A stretch of DNA of 57,740 nucleotides from JBNKHG01 sp050290225 (GCA_050290225.1 JBNKHG010000060.1:1-57740), one strand, 5' to 3'; positions 46,156 through 55,865 are shown, numbered from the stretch's first letter. Notes: generated by a model not told the origin, from the letters alone. A program made the numbers and translations.

Positions 46156-47467
46156 CAACGAAAAGGTTTATAAAGTCGATCTGCTCACGCGGGTGGAAGG
46201 CGAGGGTCGCTTTTACCTGAAACTCAAGGATGATCAGGTAGTGGAGTCGCGGTTGAATATCTTCGAGGCACCCCGGTATTTCGAGGCTTTTCTACGCGGT
46301 CGAGCGATTGAGGAAGTACCGGATATTGTGGCCAGAATCTGCGGTATCTGTCCGGTCGCCTATCAGATGAGTGCCGTGCGCGCACTGGAGAATGCCTTGG
46401 GACTGGTGCCGGCCAAATCCATTCGCGCGCTGCGCCGTCTGATGTATTGCGGTGAATGGATTGAAAGTCACGCACTGCATATTTTTCTCCTGCACGCGCC
46501 GGACTTTCTCGGTTACTCCAGCGCCATGGAGATGGCGGTCGATCACAAAGCCATTGTCGAACGCGGCTTGCGCATAAAGAAGGCCGGCAATGCCCTGATC
46601 GAGCTGCTGGGAGGGCGGGCCATCCACCCCATCAGTGTGCGGCTGGGCGGCTTTACCGCCGCGCCCGCCCCACGTTTGCTTTCCGACATCCGTCCGGTAT
46701 TACAGGAGGCGCTTGAAGAGGCCGTTGAAACTGTGCCCTGGACAGCGGGCTTAACCTTTCCTGACGTTGAACATGACTATACGTGTGTTTGTCTTGAAAA
46801 TACCGAATATCCCCTGGAGTGGGGAGATCATATTTATATCAGCGGACAGGGGAGTGTGCCTGTGGCGGAGTTCCACTCCCGGGTGGCGGAATCCCAGGTC
46901 GCCCATTCCACCGCGCTGCACTGTCGCTTGAAAAACGGGCAGCACTATCTGTGTGGCCCCATCGCCCGCCTTAACCGGCATCATGAGCGTCTTCATCCGG
47001 TGGCGTTAAAAGCGCTGCGTCAAAGCGGCATCCCATTACCCGTTCGAAACCCCTACCAATCCATTGTGGTCCGCGCCCTGGAAGTGGTTCACGCTCTGGC
47101 CGAAGCACTGGATATTATCGACAACTATCAAAAACCGGAGCCTGCTTTTGAAGAATATACATCGCGGGAAGCAACAGCGGCGGGCGCGACAGAAGCGCCG
47201 CGCGGATTGCTTTATCACCGCTACACGATCGGCAGAGATGGACTTGTCAAAGCGGCGACGATTATACCGCCGACATCACAAAATCAGGCACAGATCGAGG
47301 CGGATCTGGTTTCCGTTACACCCAAGCTCCTCGCATTGAAACATGACCAGGCAACCCACCTGTGTGAGCAGTTGATACGCGCTTACGACCCTTGCATCTC
47401 CTGTGCGACACATTTTTTACGTCTTGAGATCGATAGGGACGATGACAGCCCTGGATTCAACCCGTGA
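46148..47467 (+). CDS. hydA: [NiFe]-hydrogenase large (alpha) subunit
   Basis: 439 residues from ATG 46148. It carries the NiFe active site: L1 motif RICGICP (C65, C68) and L2 motif DPCISCATH (C416, C419, H422). The 17-residue tail after H422 is the piece removed by the maturation protease, so the enzyme is made in the uncleaved form. This is a group 3b-type large subunit (RVEGEG and EAPRYFEAFLRGR at the N-terminus). An upstream TTG start is possible but GCAGGCGG favours ATG 46148. The stop overlaps the protease gene start (GTGA). Confidence 0.94.
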   Translation: MSDNEKVYKVDLLTRVEGEGRFYLKLKDDQVVESRLNIFEAPRYFEAFLRGRAIEEVPDIVARICGICPVAYQMSAVRALENALGLVPAKSIRALRRLMYCGEWIESHALHIFLLHAPDFLGYSSAMEMAVDHKAIVERGLRIKKAGNALIELLGGRAIHPISVRLGGFTAAPAPRLLSDIRPVLQEALEEAVETVPWTAGLTFPDVEHDYTCVCLENTEYPLEWGDHIYISGQGSVPVAEFHSRVAESQVAHSTALHCRLKNGQHYLCGPIARLNRHHERLHPVALKALRQSGIPLPVRNPYQSIVVRALEVVHALAEALDIIDNYQKPEPAFEEYTSREATAAGATEAPRGLLYHRYTIGRDGLVKAATIIPPTSQNQAQIEADLVSVTPKLLALKHDQATHLCEQLIRAYDPCISCATHFLRLEIDRDDDSPGFNP

Positions 47468-47955
47468 AGATTATCGCGTTGGGTAATAAGAATGCTGGCG
47501 ATGATGGCGCTGCACTGCTGGCAGCGAGCAGATTGTCGGCAAAAGCGCAAAAGGGTGAGATGACCGGGCAACCCTGCACAAGCGGCGAGCCGACTATCTT
47601 GTATGCCGGGAGAGTGGGTACCGGATTGCTGGATCTGCTTGACAGCGCTGAACCGGTGATTTTACTGGATGTTATTACGGGCACAGGACGGCCAGGTAAT
47701 ATCGTCCGACAGAGTTTCGACGAGTTGATCAACAACGTTGCGGTTGGAAAACAGGTGTCCTCCCATGGATTCGGGCCGGCGGAAGTACTGAAGCTGGGCC
47801 ATGCCCTTGGGCGGTCGTTGCCGGAAGGCTGTTTTATCGGAATTGAAGGTGAACAATTTGAGACGGGAGGCGCTCTGTCTATCTCTGTGAACGCGGCCAT
47901 GGGCGCGTTTGTCGATGCCGTTCAAGAAGCGATGGAGGAATATTCGAGGGATTGA
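47464..47955 (+). CDS. Hydrogenase maturation endopeptidase
   Basis: 163 residues from GTG 47464, overlapping the large subunit stop. HycI/HybD-type protease: GNKNAGDDGAAL near the N-terminus (family GN-x2-x-GDDG with the nickel-binding acidic residue), LLDVITG in the middle, and SSHGFGP with the conserved histidine. It clips the C-terminal tail of the large subunit after nickel insertion. The other maturation genes (hyp) are not in the window. Confidence 0.9.
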   Translation: MKIIALGNKNAGDDGAALLAASRLSAKAQKGEMTGQPCTSGEPTILYAGRVGTGLLDLLDSAEPVILLDVITGTGRPGNIVRQSFDELINNVAVGKQVSSHGFGPAEVLKLGHALGRSLPEGCFIGIEGEQFETGGALSISVNAAMGAFVDAVQEAMEEYSRD

Positions 47956-48057
47956 AAGGGATACGCGGGCTCTGCATCACTCTCTTCCATCAAGAGACCT
48001 GCGGGAATGAAAACGAAAAAGCCCAAAACGATGACTTGAAAAAAGCAGGTGAACACT

Positions 48058-48531
48058 ATGAACGTCGGTGAATATTGCAGCAGGATAGTTGCTTTTGTCT
48101 ATGATTATGAAACGCCGCTCGATGCTTCGAGAGTCATGCGCGAGCAGAATGTGGGTGATGTCGTTATCGTTGAAGGCTGTCCGGAAGAAAGCAGGGATGC
48201 TGAAGAAAAGGACGGTCGCAAAATACCCCTGGGCATTATCACTGACCGGGATATAGCCATAGAGATCGTGGCCGAGGAGGTCGATCCGAGTGCAGTCGCA
48301 GTGCAGGATATTTGCCGCAAAAGCCTGGTTGTCGCCAGTGAAAGCGACAACCTGTTCGAGTGTATAGCCAGATTGAAACACGCAGGCGTTCGCCGTGCGC
48401 CGGTTGTCGATGAAAGTGGCTATCTTACCGGTATTATTTCCGTGGACGACATCCTCGAAGTCTTGGCTGAACAGTTTAGCTGTTTAGCCCATCTTGTCAG
48501 TGACCAGGCTCAGCAGGAGAATTTGACATAG
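48058..48531 (+). CDS. CBS-domain protein
   Basis: 157 residues from ATG 48058, which follows AGGTG. Two CBS motifs form one Bateman module: about 10-75 (VMREQNVGDVVIVEG...GIITDRDIAIEIV) and about 90-145 (ECIARLKHAGVRRAPVVDESGYLTGIISVDDILEVL). Such modules bind adenosine nucleotides and sense energy state. It lies 102 bases after the protease gene and 80 bases before ppsA. The final codons and stop are within a 16-bp triplicated repeat. It may regulate the hydrogenase or PEP synthase; this is inferred from position. Confidence 0.87.
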   Translation: MNVGEYCSRIVAFVYDYETPLDASRVMREQNVGDVVIVEGCPEESRDAEEKDGRKIPLGIITDRDIAIEIVAEEVDPSAVAVQDICRKSLVVASESDNLFECIARLKHAGVRRAPVVDESGYLTGIISVDDILEVLAEQFSCLAHLVSDQAQQENLT

Positions 48532-48568
48532 TGCGTATTTGACATAGTGCGTATTTGACGTAGAGCGT
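48521..48568. repeat. Three tandem 16-bp repeats spanning the CBS gene stop codon
   Basis: ATTTGACATAGTGCGT occurs at 48521-48536 and 48537-48552 exactly, then ATTTGACGTAGAGCGT at 48553-48568. The first copy encodes the last residues and the TAG. Confidence 0.95.
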
Positions 48569-48611
48569 TATAAGCGCCGGTGTCGTGGTCTGAAACAAGG
48601 GGAAACAGTCA

Positions 48612-51047
48612 ATGAACAAGCGGTTGGACATTCTCTGGTTTGATCAGGTTTCGCTTGAGGACGTCAGTCAGGTCGGCGGAAAAAATGCCAGTCTGGGAGA
48701 GATGATACAATCGATCACCGAACTGGACGTCAATGTTCCGCCCGGGTTTGCGATCAGTGCAAAGGTGTACCGGGAGTTTATCGAAATCAACCAGCTACAG
48801 GGCGGTATCGAAACGCATCTGCAAGCACTGAGTCGAGGCAAGCAAAGTCTCAGCCAAACCGGGGCTTCGATTCGTGCTTTGATCGCTTCCGGGGAATTCA
48901 GTGCCGAGCAGGTGCTGGCAATCAATGATGCCTATGAGCAGTTGTGCACCAGAACCGGCGACGACGACTGTAGCGTCGCCGTGCGCAGCTCCGCTACAGC
49001 GGAAGACCTGCCAGAGGCGAGTTTCGCAGGGCAACAGGAGAGTTATCTCAATATACAGGGTGGGCCGGCACTGCTCGATGCCTGCCGAAACTGTTTTGCG
49101 TCGCTTTACACCGATCGAGCCATCGCCTATCGAGAGCAACAGGGCTTCGCCCACGAGCAGGTGGCGATTTCCGTGGGCGTACAGCAAATGGTACGTTCAG
49201 ACCAGGCCTGTGCGGGCGTGATGTTTACCCTGGATACTGAAAGCGGATTTCCCGATGTGATTCTGATCAATGCCGCCTGGGGACTGGGGGAAAGCGTGGT
49301 CAAAGGGCGGGTCAATCCAGACCGGTTTATGGTTTACAAGCCATTGTTAAGCGAAAAATCCCCGTTAAATCAAACGCCGCTGTTAACGAAAGGCGCGAAT
49401 GATAATGCCGGGCCGGTTCCCATTATTGAAAAAAGCCGGGGCACCAAACAGGAGAAAATGGTGTTAGCCGACGACAGTGCTGAGACTGAAACCACATTGA
49501 TCAAAGCCACCAGCACCAGGGAGAGGCGAACGCTGACCCTGAGCGATGGGGAAATACTGACACTGGCAGGTTGGGGGCGCAATATCGAAAACCACTACGG
49601 GCGTGCCATGGATATCGAATGGGCGAAAAATGGCCCGGAAGGGGAGTTGTATATCGTCCAGGCTCGCCCGGAGACGATAGAGTCGCAAAAGGACAGGTCG
49701 GTCCTGGTGAACTACACACTCAAGGAAAAATCGAAAGTCCTGTTGCAGGGGGCCAGTGTCGGTAGCGCTATCGCTTCGGGACCGGTGTACTTTACCGATA
49801 ACCCGCAATGCGTTGAAACCTTTCCCGAGGGCGCCCTTTTGGTGACTGAACGCACTGACCCGGACTGGGTTCCCCTGATGCGAAAAGCCGCCGGCATTAT
49901 AACCGATAAGGGAGGCGCCACCAGCCATGCGGCCATTGTCAGCCGGGAGTTGAAAGTGCCCGCCGTCGTCGGTACCGGCAATGCCACTCGTGTTCTGGAG
50001 TCAGGCATGGAAGTCACGCTGAGCTGTGCCGAGGGCGCAGTCGGCAGCGTCTATCGCGGCTTGTTAAAGTACGAAACCCAAAGTATCCAGCTTGACGAAA
50101 TTCCCAAAACGCGTACCGAGGTGATGATCAACGCTGCGATGCCGGACGGCGCCCTCAGCTGGTGGCAGCTGCCCGTTGCGGGGATCGGATTGACACGAAT
50201 CGAATTTATTATTTCAACACTGATTCGCGTTCACCCCATGGCGCTGCTACATCCGGAAAAGGTCACCAGGCCCAGCGTCATGGAAAGTATTCGTGTGGTC
50301 ACCCGTGGGTACGATAAGCTGCCGGACTACTTTGTCGAGAATCTGGCACTGGGCATTGGTAAAATCGCGGCCTCGCGTTTTCCGAACCCCGTTATCGTTC
50401 GTATGTCCGACTTCAAGTCGAATGAATACAAGGGCTTGCTCGGCGGCGAGTTTTTCGAAATTGATGAGGAGAACCCGATGCTTGGCCTGCGGGGGGCCTC
50501 CCGTTATTATCATCCGCTTTACCGCGAGGGCTTCCAGCTCGAGTGCCGGGCCATCAAACTCGTTCGCGAACGCATGGGATTTGACAATGTTGTGGTGATG
50601 ATCCCGTTTTGTCGCACGCCGGCGGAAGCGGACCTGGTGCTGGAGACCATGGCGCAGGCGGGGCTTGTCAAGGGAGAGCGGGGACTTCAGATCTATGTCA
50701 TGTGTGAAATCCCCTCCAATGTGGTACTGGCTGATAAATTCGCCCAGCGGTTTGACGGTTTTTCTATTGGCAGCAATGATCTTACCCAGTTGGTTCTGGG
50801 GATTGACCGGGATTCCGCAGCATTAAAAAGCCTGTTTGATGCTCGCGACGAAGCGGTGAAGCGAATGATCAGTCAGGTGATCACCGTTGCGCATCAATAC
50901 GGCTGCAAGGTAGGCATCTGTGGTCAGGCACCCTCCGATCATCCGGAGTTTGCCGCATTCCTGGTGGAGTGCGGGATAGATTCCATTTCGCTCAATCCCG
51001 ATTCGGTGGTGGCAGCCTGCCGCCATATCGCCGCTGCGGAGGGTTAG
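48612..51047 (+). CDS. ppsA: Phosphoenolpyruvate synthase (pyruvate, water dikinase)
   Basis: 811 residues, full length for PpsA. N-terminal ATP-grasp PEP/pyruvate-binding domain (VGGKNASLGEMI, VAVRSSATAEDLPEASFAGQ), mobile phospho-histidine domain with GGATSHAAIVSREL, and a C-terminal TIM barrel (GLTRIEFI, VMCEIPSNV, SIGSNDLTQLVLGIDRD). It converts pyruvate and ATP to PEP, AMP and phosphate, the entry to gluconeogenesis. ATG 48612 follows AAGGGG. A segment near 240-300 (after GRVNPDRFMVYKP) is longer and less conserved than usual. In several genomes PEP synthase lies beside hydrogenase or anaerobic genes, so it may share their control. Confidence 0.96.
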   Translation: MNKRLDILWFDQVSLEDVSQVGGKNASLGEMIQSITELDVNVPPGFAISAKVYREFIEINQLQGGIETHLQALSRGKQSLSQTGASIRALIASGEFSAEQVLAINDAYEQLCTRTGDDDCSVAVRSSATAEDLPEASFAGQQESYLNIQGGPALLDACRNCFASLYTDRAIAYREQQGFAHEQVAISVGVQQMVRSDQACAGVMFTLDTESGFPDVILINAAWGLGESVVKGRVNPDRFMVYKPLLSEKSPLNQTPLLTKGANDNAGPVPIIEKSRGTKQEKMVLADDSAETETTLIKATSTRERRTLTLSDGEILTLAGWGRNIENHYGRAMDIEWAKNGPEGELYIVQARPETIESQKDRSVLVNYTLKEKSKVLLQGASVGSAIASGPVYFTDNPQCVETFPEGALLVTERTDPDWVPLMRKAAGIITDKGGATSHAAIVSRELKVPAVVGTGNATRVLESGMEVTLSCAEGAVGSVYRGLLKYETQSIQLDEIPKTRTEVMINAAMPDGALSWWQLPVAGIGLTRIEFIISTLIRVHPMALLHPEKVTRPSVMESIRVVTRGYDKLPDYFVENLALGIGKIAASRFPNPVIVRMSDFKSNEYKGLLGGEFFEIDEENPMLGLRGASRYYHPLYREGFQLECRAIKLVRERMGFDNVVVMIPFCRTPAEADLVLETMAQAGLVKGERGLQIYVMCEIPSNVVLADKFAQRFDGFSIGSNDLTQLVLGIDRDSAALKSLFDARDEAVKRMISQVITVAHQYGCKVGICGQAPSDHPEFAAFLVECGIDSISLNPDSVVAACRHIAAAEG

Positions 51048-51304
51048 TCAGCAAGGTTAAATGCGGGCATATAACCCGGGAGAAGGTCCCGGCTCAGCCG
51101 CGATTCCGTATTTGATCGCATGTGTCGCGAGTGTGCCATTGCGTGGACATCCAATGGCAGACAGACAGAATTTCTGACAGTGGCAGGGGCAAGGATGCAC
51201 AAAAAAGAGATGCGTGAACGAGCAAAGATGAAGGGCATACAGGCACCCGAAGAATAGGGTGGATCTACCGGGTGTTATCATTAACAGCGCGTTAACCTGA
51301 GGTA

Positions 51305-52261
51305 ATGATGGTGCGTTTGATGCGACGTTGTTGCAGCGGGATACTGCTGCTGTTGCTGTCGAGTGTGGTCGATGCACGGACAACGTTTTGTGCGCAAACG
51401 CCCGACGCACACTACTTGCGAGTGCGCTACAGTCAGATTGACGCTACCCGTGCAGGTGACCTGCCCCTGACCAATATCGACACCCGCCGTTATCAATGGG
51501 AGGCTCTGGTCCTGGGTGAACTTGCACGGGAGAGAGCTTCAAAGGAAACAGCTTCAAAGGAAACAACACCAGGCAATCGCCACTGGCTGGCGGGCATTGG
51601 TCACGAATATACCGTCCTGGAATTCGATAGGCTGTCGCTACCACAGCCGCAGTCCAATGGCGATCTGCACTCGCTATATGCGCCTGTTCACTGGCTATAC
51701 CCCGGTTTTCGGTTCAGTCTTGCGCCGGCCATTTCCGTTTCCTCTAACGGATTAAAGCACCCCGGCAAACTCAACGGCGATGCCCTGCAGATGTGGCTGG
51801 CGCTGGAGCGTTCGCACCGGGTGTCAGCCGCTCTGACATGGTTGCTGGGTGTCTGTGCCGATCACCGTTTTGGCCACTATCAGGGTTACCCTGTAGCAGG
51901 TTTGTTGTGGCATCCCGGCGAACGCTGGTCGGTAAGGTTGGCTTATCCCGATGCGTCTGTTCGTTTTCGTGCTTCGCCAAGGGTATCTCTGGCCCTTACC
52001 ATCAACCCCGATGGCAATGAATGGCATGTACTCGACAGCAGGCTGGAGCACCGCTCGACGTTTCTGCGCGAAGCCTGGCGCATCGAGTTGCAGCTGAATT
52101 GGAAAATGACGCAGTCACTGACGCTAACCGCCGGCTTGGGTAGATCGCTTGAACCACAGCTGCACATGTCGCTGGAAGACAATCGACGTCTGGAGATGGA
52201 TCTCGAAAATGACAGCTATGGGGCATTAGCACTGCACTGGTCTTTTTCGGGGTCGCCCTGA
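51305..52261 (+). CDS. Putative outer-membrane beta-barrel protein, function unknown
   Basis: 318 residues. Probable signal peptide at about 1-26 (hydrophobic stretch GILLLLLSS then VVDART). The rest alternates polar and hydrophobic residues with aromatic girdle positions, and ends in LALHWSFSGSP, compatible with a small barrel of the DUF6268 sort. Residues about 75-88 contain a low-complexity ERASKETASKETTPG segment. The downstream gap is 421 bases. It may be secreted or outer membrane; no enzyme motif is visible. Confidence 0.65.
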   Translation: MMVRLMRRCCSGILLLLLSSVVDARTTFCAQTPDAHYLRVRYSQIDATRAGDLPLTNIDTRRYQWEALVLGELARERASKETASKETTPGNRHWLAGIGHEYTVLEFDRLSLPQPQSNGDLHSLYAPVHWLYPGFRFSLAPAISVSSNGLKHPGKLNGDALQMWLALERSHRVSAALTWLLGVCADHRFGHYQGYPVAGLLWHPGERWSVRLAYPDASVRFRASPRVSLALTINPDGNEWHVLDSRLEHRSTFLREAWRIELQLNWKMTQSLTLTAGLGRSLEPQLHMSLEDNRRLEMDLENDSYGALALHWSFSGSP

Positions 52262-52682
52262 TACAGAAGCTGTCGGTTGAACGTCGAGATCCAGATTAGT
52301 ACTCCACTTTCTACAGACCCGTTGGGCGCGGATTGATACCCCTGGCGTACTGGCGGGGCTTGGGCCTTCCGGACTGGCATCGGGGATTGGCTCAATGCGG
52401 ATTATGTACAACTAATGGCTGGCCAGGGCTGCGGTAAGTGGCCTGTGTTTAAAAAAATCTGTCCTAATTATCCGGGACTGGCGTTATAAAACCTAAATAG
52501 GAGATCGCTGTGCTCAGCGTTAAAAGCTCTGTCGTAAGTTCCAAACAGCCTTTCTGCTCAAACATTTCTTGTAGAGTGGTAGGGATTACCAAAGGCTGGT
52601 TTTGAGCGTGTTTCAGGATTGTTCATCGATGACTGCTATCAGACATGGAAAGTGAGGAAGATACAGGTGCTCATTATTGCTA
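52262..52682. other. 421-base gap, no gene seen
   Basis: Convergent gap between the barrel protein and the metallopeptidase. I see no RNA gene, terminator or repeat that stands out. It is not obviously coding. Confidence 0.5.
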
Positions 52683-53966
52683 CTATTCCAGTAGTGACGT
52701 ATTCAAACTCTTCGGCTCGGCACCGATCACCTTCTTGCATGCGCTACGCAAATCCTGCAGGGACACCTTGCGCAAGGTGATAAGCTCCCGGGTTACGGTG
52801 TCGAGACTGGCTTTATTGTTACTGCGTTTGCGAATCTCCTTGTCAAGTTGATCGAACAAAACCGCCGCGCGTGCTGTTGTCTCACCGGTAGATTGACGCT
52901 TCCTCAGGTTTTTTACGCCGTCTCCCCAGTTTGACAGCCATCGGATAATCTTTTTCCTACGCGCCGACGTCATGCCGCCCGCGCGATAAAGGAGCTCGAA
53001 AGAGTAAAACTCGGCCAGACCCTCGGCAATCCAGTCGTCATTTTTGGCGCCGCGAATGCGGGTGATGGCGTGGGTCAGCTCATGTATCAGGCTGCTGGTG
53101 CCATTCTCGCTGACCAGGGGCCGGTCTGCGTGTAAAAACAGGGAGTTGGGGGCCGATAAGCCACCCCGCCACATGGGTTTGCCGGCGCTGACAATCAACA
53201 GTTTTGGCGGTACGGTACCGAATGCCGATTCCATCTCGGGCCAGATAAAATTCAGAAAGGCCATAATATTCATGCGGGGAATATCGCTGCCCCTGGGGGC
53301 GGCCACGGCTATCTCCGTATTTCCGACCTGGTCACGCCTTATTCCCAGCTTGCCGGCAATCATCCAGCCAGTGGGACGATCAAAGCGGCGTTCCGGGTTG
53401 TCTATGAGAAAATAAAAATCGCGCAGCTTTTCCCAGCCGGTGTCTGCACTGGTCCAGCCTGGTGGCAATTTGACCTCCAGCGTTGCGCGGGCGCGGGCGC
53501 CTTTTTTGGCTTTTACGGCGGCAGCCGGTATCAGGTCGTCCCCCCTGAATATTGCCCACGTATCCGACATAAAGGCATCGTATTCACCGTCGTCACGTTC
53601 GTGGGACACTTTTGCATAAAGGGACAGCCGGGCATTCTTGGCGGGGGGCTGCCACAACGCCTGTCGGTCGTTTACTTCGAGTTTGCCATTGGCTTTAATC
53701 CGGGTGTGTATGCCCGGCTTTATTTTAAACGACAGCTGGCGCAATTGATCGGCCCTGTCCATTTCGATTGTGATACGAGCTCTATCCGCTTTGGGTTGTA
53801 ATTCAATGCTGTAGCGCAGATCGTAAATTCGGTTATCGGCCGCCACACAACCTGAAGTGGCTATGGCCAGTATGATCGGGGTCAGTATGATCAAGGCCAG
53901 GTGGGAAAGGGGATGCCAACAAAGCGGTGGTTCGATGCGTATCACTTTTGCAATTCGGCGGGGCAT
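52683..53966 (-). CDS. Gluzincin-like zinc metallopeptidase with signal peptide
   Basis: 427 residues from ATG 53966 (a TTG four codons upstream is less likely). The N-terminus has a hydrophobic stretch ending ATSGC (C40), a weak lipobox. A beta-rich region covers about 45-215. The catalytic part has HELTHAITR at about 295-303 with the zinc ligands H295 and H299, and E315 in WIAEGLAEFYSFE as the likely third ligand. The layout recalls M1/M61-type peptidases without their full length. It probably acts in the periplasm. No operon partner is seen. It is an uncharacterised protein with the motif clear and the substrate unknown. Confidence 0.7.
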   Translation of the reverse strand: MPRRIAKVIRIEPPLCWHPLSHLALIILTPIILAIATSGCVAADNRIYDLRYSIELQPKADRARITIEMDRADQLRQLSFKIKPGIHTRIKANGKLEVNDRQALWQPPAKNARLSLYAKVSHERDDGEYDAFMSDTWAIFRGDDLIPAAAVKAKKGARARATLEVKLPPGWTSADTGWEKLRDFYFLIDNPERRFDRPTGWMIAGKLGIRRDQVGNTEIAVAAPRGSDIPRMNIMAFLNFIWPEMESAFGTVPPKLLIVSAGKPMWRGGLSAPNSLFLHADRPLVSENGTSSLIHELTHAITRIRGAKNDDWIAEGLAEFYSFELLYRAGGMTSARRKKIIRWLSNWGDGVKNLRKRQSTGETTARAAVLFDQLDKEIRKRSNNKASLDTVTRELITLRKVSLQDLRSACKKVIGAEPKSLNTSLLE

Positions 53967-54842
53967 AATTGATTTCAAGTCTAATCCTGTTTATTGGACT
54001 GTCGCTTCCACGGGTCGCTATTTTAGCATCGAAAAGGCTATTTGCACTTCCCGGGAGATGTAATTTGTGACTGGCTTAGCACCGGGAAAGTGAGTCAGGT
54101 AAATCAATCTCTTGGGTGGCTTTTATGTAACCTATTGAAATTAAAGTATTTTTATGTGGTCAGGGTAATTGCGAGGCCTGTTGCCGTGCTCGGTTATATG
54201 CGATCCGGCGGGAAAATATTGCGATTTTTCCATGCGTACCCTTTATTGATACTGTGTTATAGATACTGAGTCCTTCGTACGTGAACGGCAAGAGACTTTA
54301 TGCTGTTCAGCAAATAGTTTTTCCCATCAATAATCTCTTCGCCCGCATTTCGCCAGGTCTATTCCGGATAAGCGCAAATACTGGTTCTTTAAATCTTCTG
54401 TGCCTGATCACAGAAAGCGGGCATTTGATTTATCTGATGTAAGCCTTGACTTATCGGGTATTGTTCAGGATATTCCGAGAAAGATTTATCAAGGCATAAG
54501 GAGCATTATGATTATGGCAAGGTTAGCCAGAGTGGTACTTATACGACTACATGCTAGAACTAGCCTCCCCTGGGCGATGAGGGATTTATAAATACAATTA
54601 AACAAAAGGTTGGCCGATGTATACGGATAAGAAAACCCGGAGCAAAGAGGCGAAATTAAGTAAACTGTCCGCGGAATTGCAACGTCTGCTAAATCAGGAG
54701 GAGTGAGAACTGGTTAATAAAAACACCATGGTCCAGCGTTGACAATTACATTATGATCAAAAACTGAAGCACAACCTGGGCATTTGGAGAGAATTCCAGA
54801 ATTCGCTCGAATACCACAATCAAACTGGAAGGAGGAAAAGTC
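53967..54842. other. 876-base AT-richer gap with only tiny open frames
   Basis: It holds the metallopeptidase promoter, a possible 29-codon frame (54617-54706) and a 63-codon frame at 54400-54591 without ribosome site or recognisable features. The lower GC content and lack of function suggest a region of past insertion or decay. Confidence 0.5.
54617..54706 (+). CDS. Possible 29-residue small protein
   Basis: MYTDKKTRSKEAKLSKLSAE then LQRLLNQEE: a charged, amphipathic helix by composition. An AGG-containing ribosome site lies just upstream of ATG 54617. It stands 136 bases before the hydrophobic-hairpin gene and could be its partner or a chance frame. There is no family match I recognise. 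Confidence 0.3.
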   Translation: MYTDKKTRSKEAKLSKLSAELQRLLNQEE

Positions 54843-55847
54843 GTGCCCGAAGAGAAATCAGAAGACATAAGCGTTAACGGGAACCTTCAGATTACCATGA
54901 CAACCTCTAATCTACCTGAGGGAGGAATTCATGGGCCTCCACAAACAGCGGACGTTAACAAAACAATGACCCTGGTTGGTCCCGAAGACGGACCAGGCCT
55001 TGCGCGTTCCGTACTTTCCAAAAGAGGGGATCTGTTACAGGACGCCTTCCGGGACGCCGTCGATAAAAACCTCTTGGATGCTGAAAATATCGATAAGGAC
55101 ACTAAATCGTACATTAGCCGCTTGGCAAGCGGGGAGATCACTCTGGAAGCGATGAATACCGCAGCTGGTGAAGGGACTGCGGCAGCCAGGGGAGCCCTGC
55201 TGTATGCCTTGCCCAGAGTGGTCATCGAACTGGCACAGCAGAATCCGGACGATCTCTCAAAAGAAGAGTTCTATTTGCTGCAAAATGTGATTAAGAAGAT
55301 TGAAGCAAGGCGTAATGACATCTATGCAAGGGCGAAAGCGAAAAAGGATGCCTACGACAAAAAGAATGATAATCTTGAACAGATATTCAAACTCAATTTC
55401 CCTGACTTAATCTCTGAGGCCACTGTAGAAAATACGGGAGAGCTGTTAAATAAAGTGGCCGTGGTGGGAGCCGGGACCATAGCCGGCTCCGTTGCCGGAG
55501 CAGCACTGGGGATTGTGGCAGCAACGACCAAACTTGTTATGCCCTTCGCGTGGGCCGCTTTTAAGGCCAATGGAGTCGCAGTAACAGGGACATTGACGAC
55601 GACCTCAGGAGCAGTGTCAGTGGCAATCGGGCCGATTGCAATTATTGCGGCTGCCGCCGTGGTCGGAGTGACTGGCGGGTTGGTAGCAGATGACGCCGAA
55701 AAGAACAGGGCGGCCTACAAAAATGTTGAGAATAAGGCAAAGCAGAAAATAGAAATCGAATCGTTTTCCAAAGATGGATTGAGTGATAGTGAGACATCGG
55801 AACTCTTTTTTGGCGCGCTGGAATTGTACACCGAAATTTTTTCTTAG
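54843..55847 (+). CDS. Unknown protein with C-terminal hydrophobic hairpin
   Basis: 334 residues from GTG 54843, which follows GGAGG. The first 200 residues are soluble, with helical, lysine- and glutamate-rich stretches (about 140-185). Residues about 204-283 are strongly hydrophobic and glycine/alanine-rich, with two segments (about 205-239 and 256-283) able to form a membrane hairpin. The rest is acidic. No signal peptide, no enzyme motif. The layout is seen in pore-forming effectors and in some toxin or immunity proteins, but no homologue is recognised. An IS3-type remnant follows, which hints at a mobile or accessory setting. Confidence 0.6.
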   Translation: MPEEKSEDISVNGNLQITMTTSNLPEGGIHGPPQTADVNKTMTLVGPEDGPGLARSVLSKRGDLLQDAFRDAVDKNLLDAENIDKDTKSYISRLASGEITLEAMNTAAGEGTAAARGALLYALPRVVIELAQQNPDDLSKEEFYLLQNVIKKIEARRNDIYARAKAKKDAYDKKNDNLEQIFKLNFPDLISEATVENTGELLNKVAVVGAGTIAGSVAGAALGIVAATTKLVMPFAWAAFKANGVAVTGTLTTTSGAVSVAIGPIAIIAAAAVVGVTGGLVADDAEKNRAAYKNVENKAKQKIEIESFSKDGLSDSETSELFFGALELYTEIFS

Positions 55848-55865
55848 TAATAGCGTGGAAGCGTT

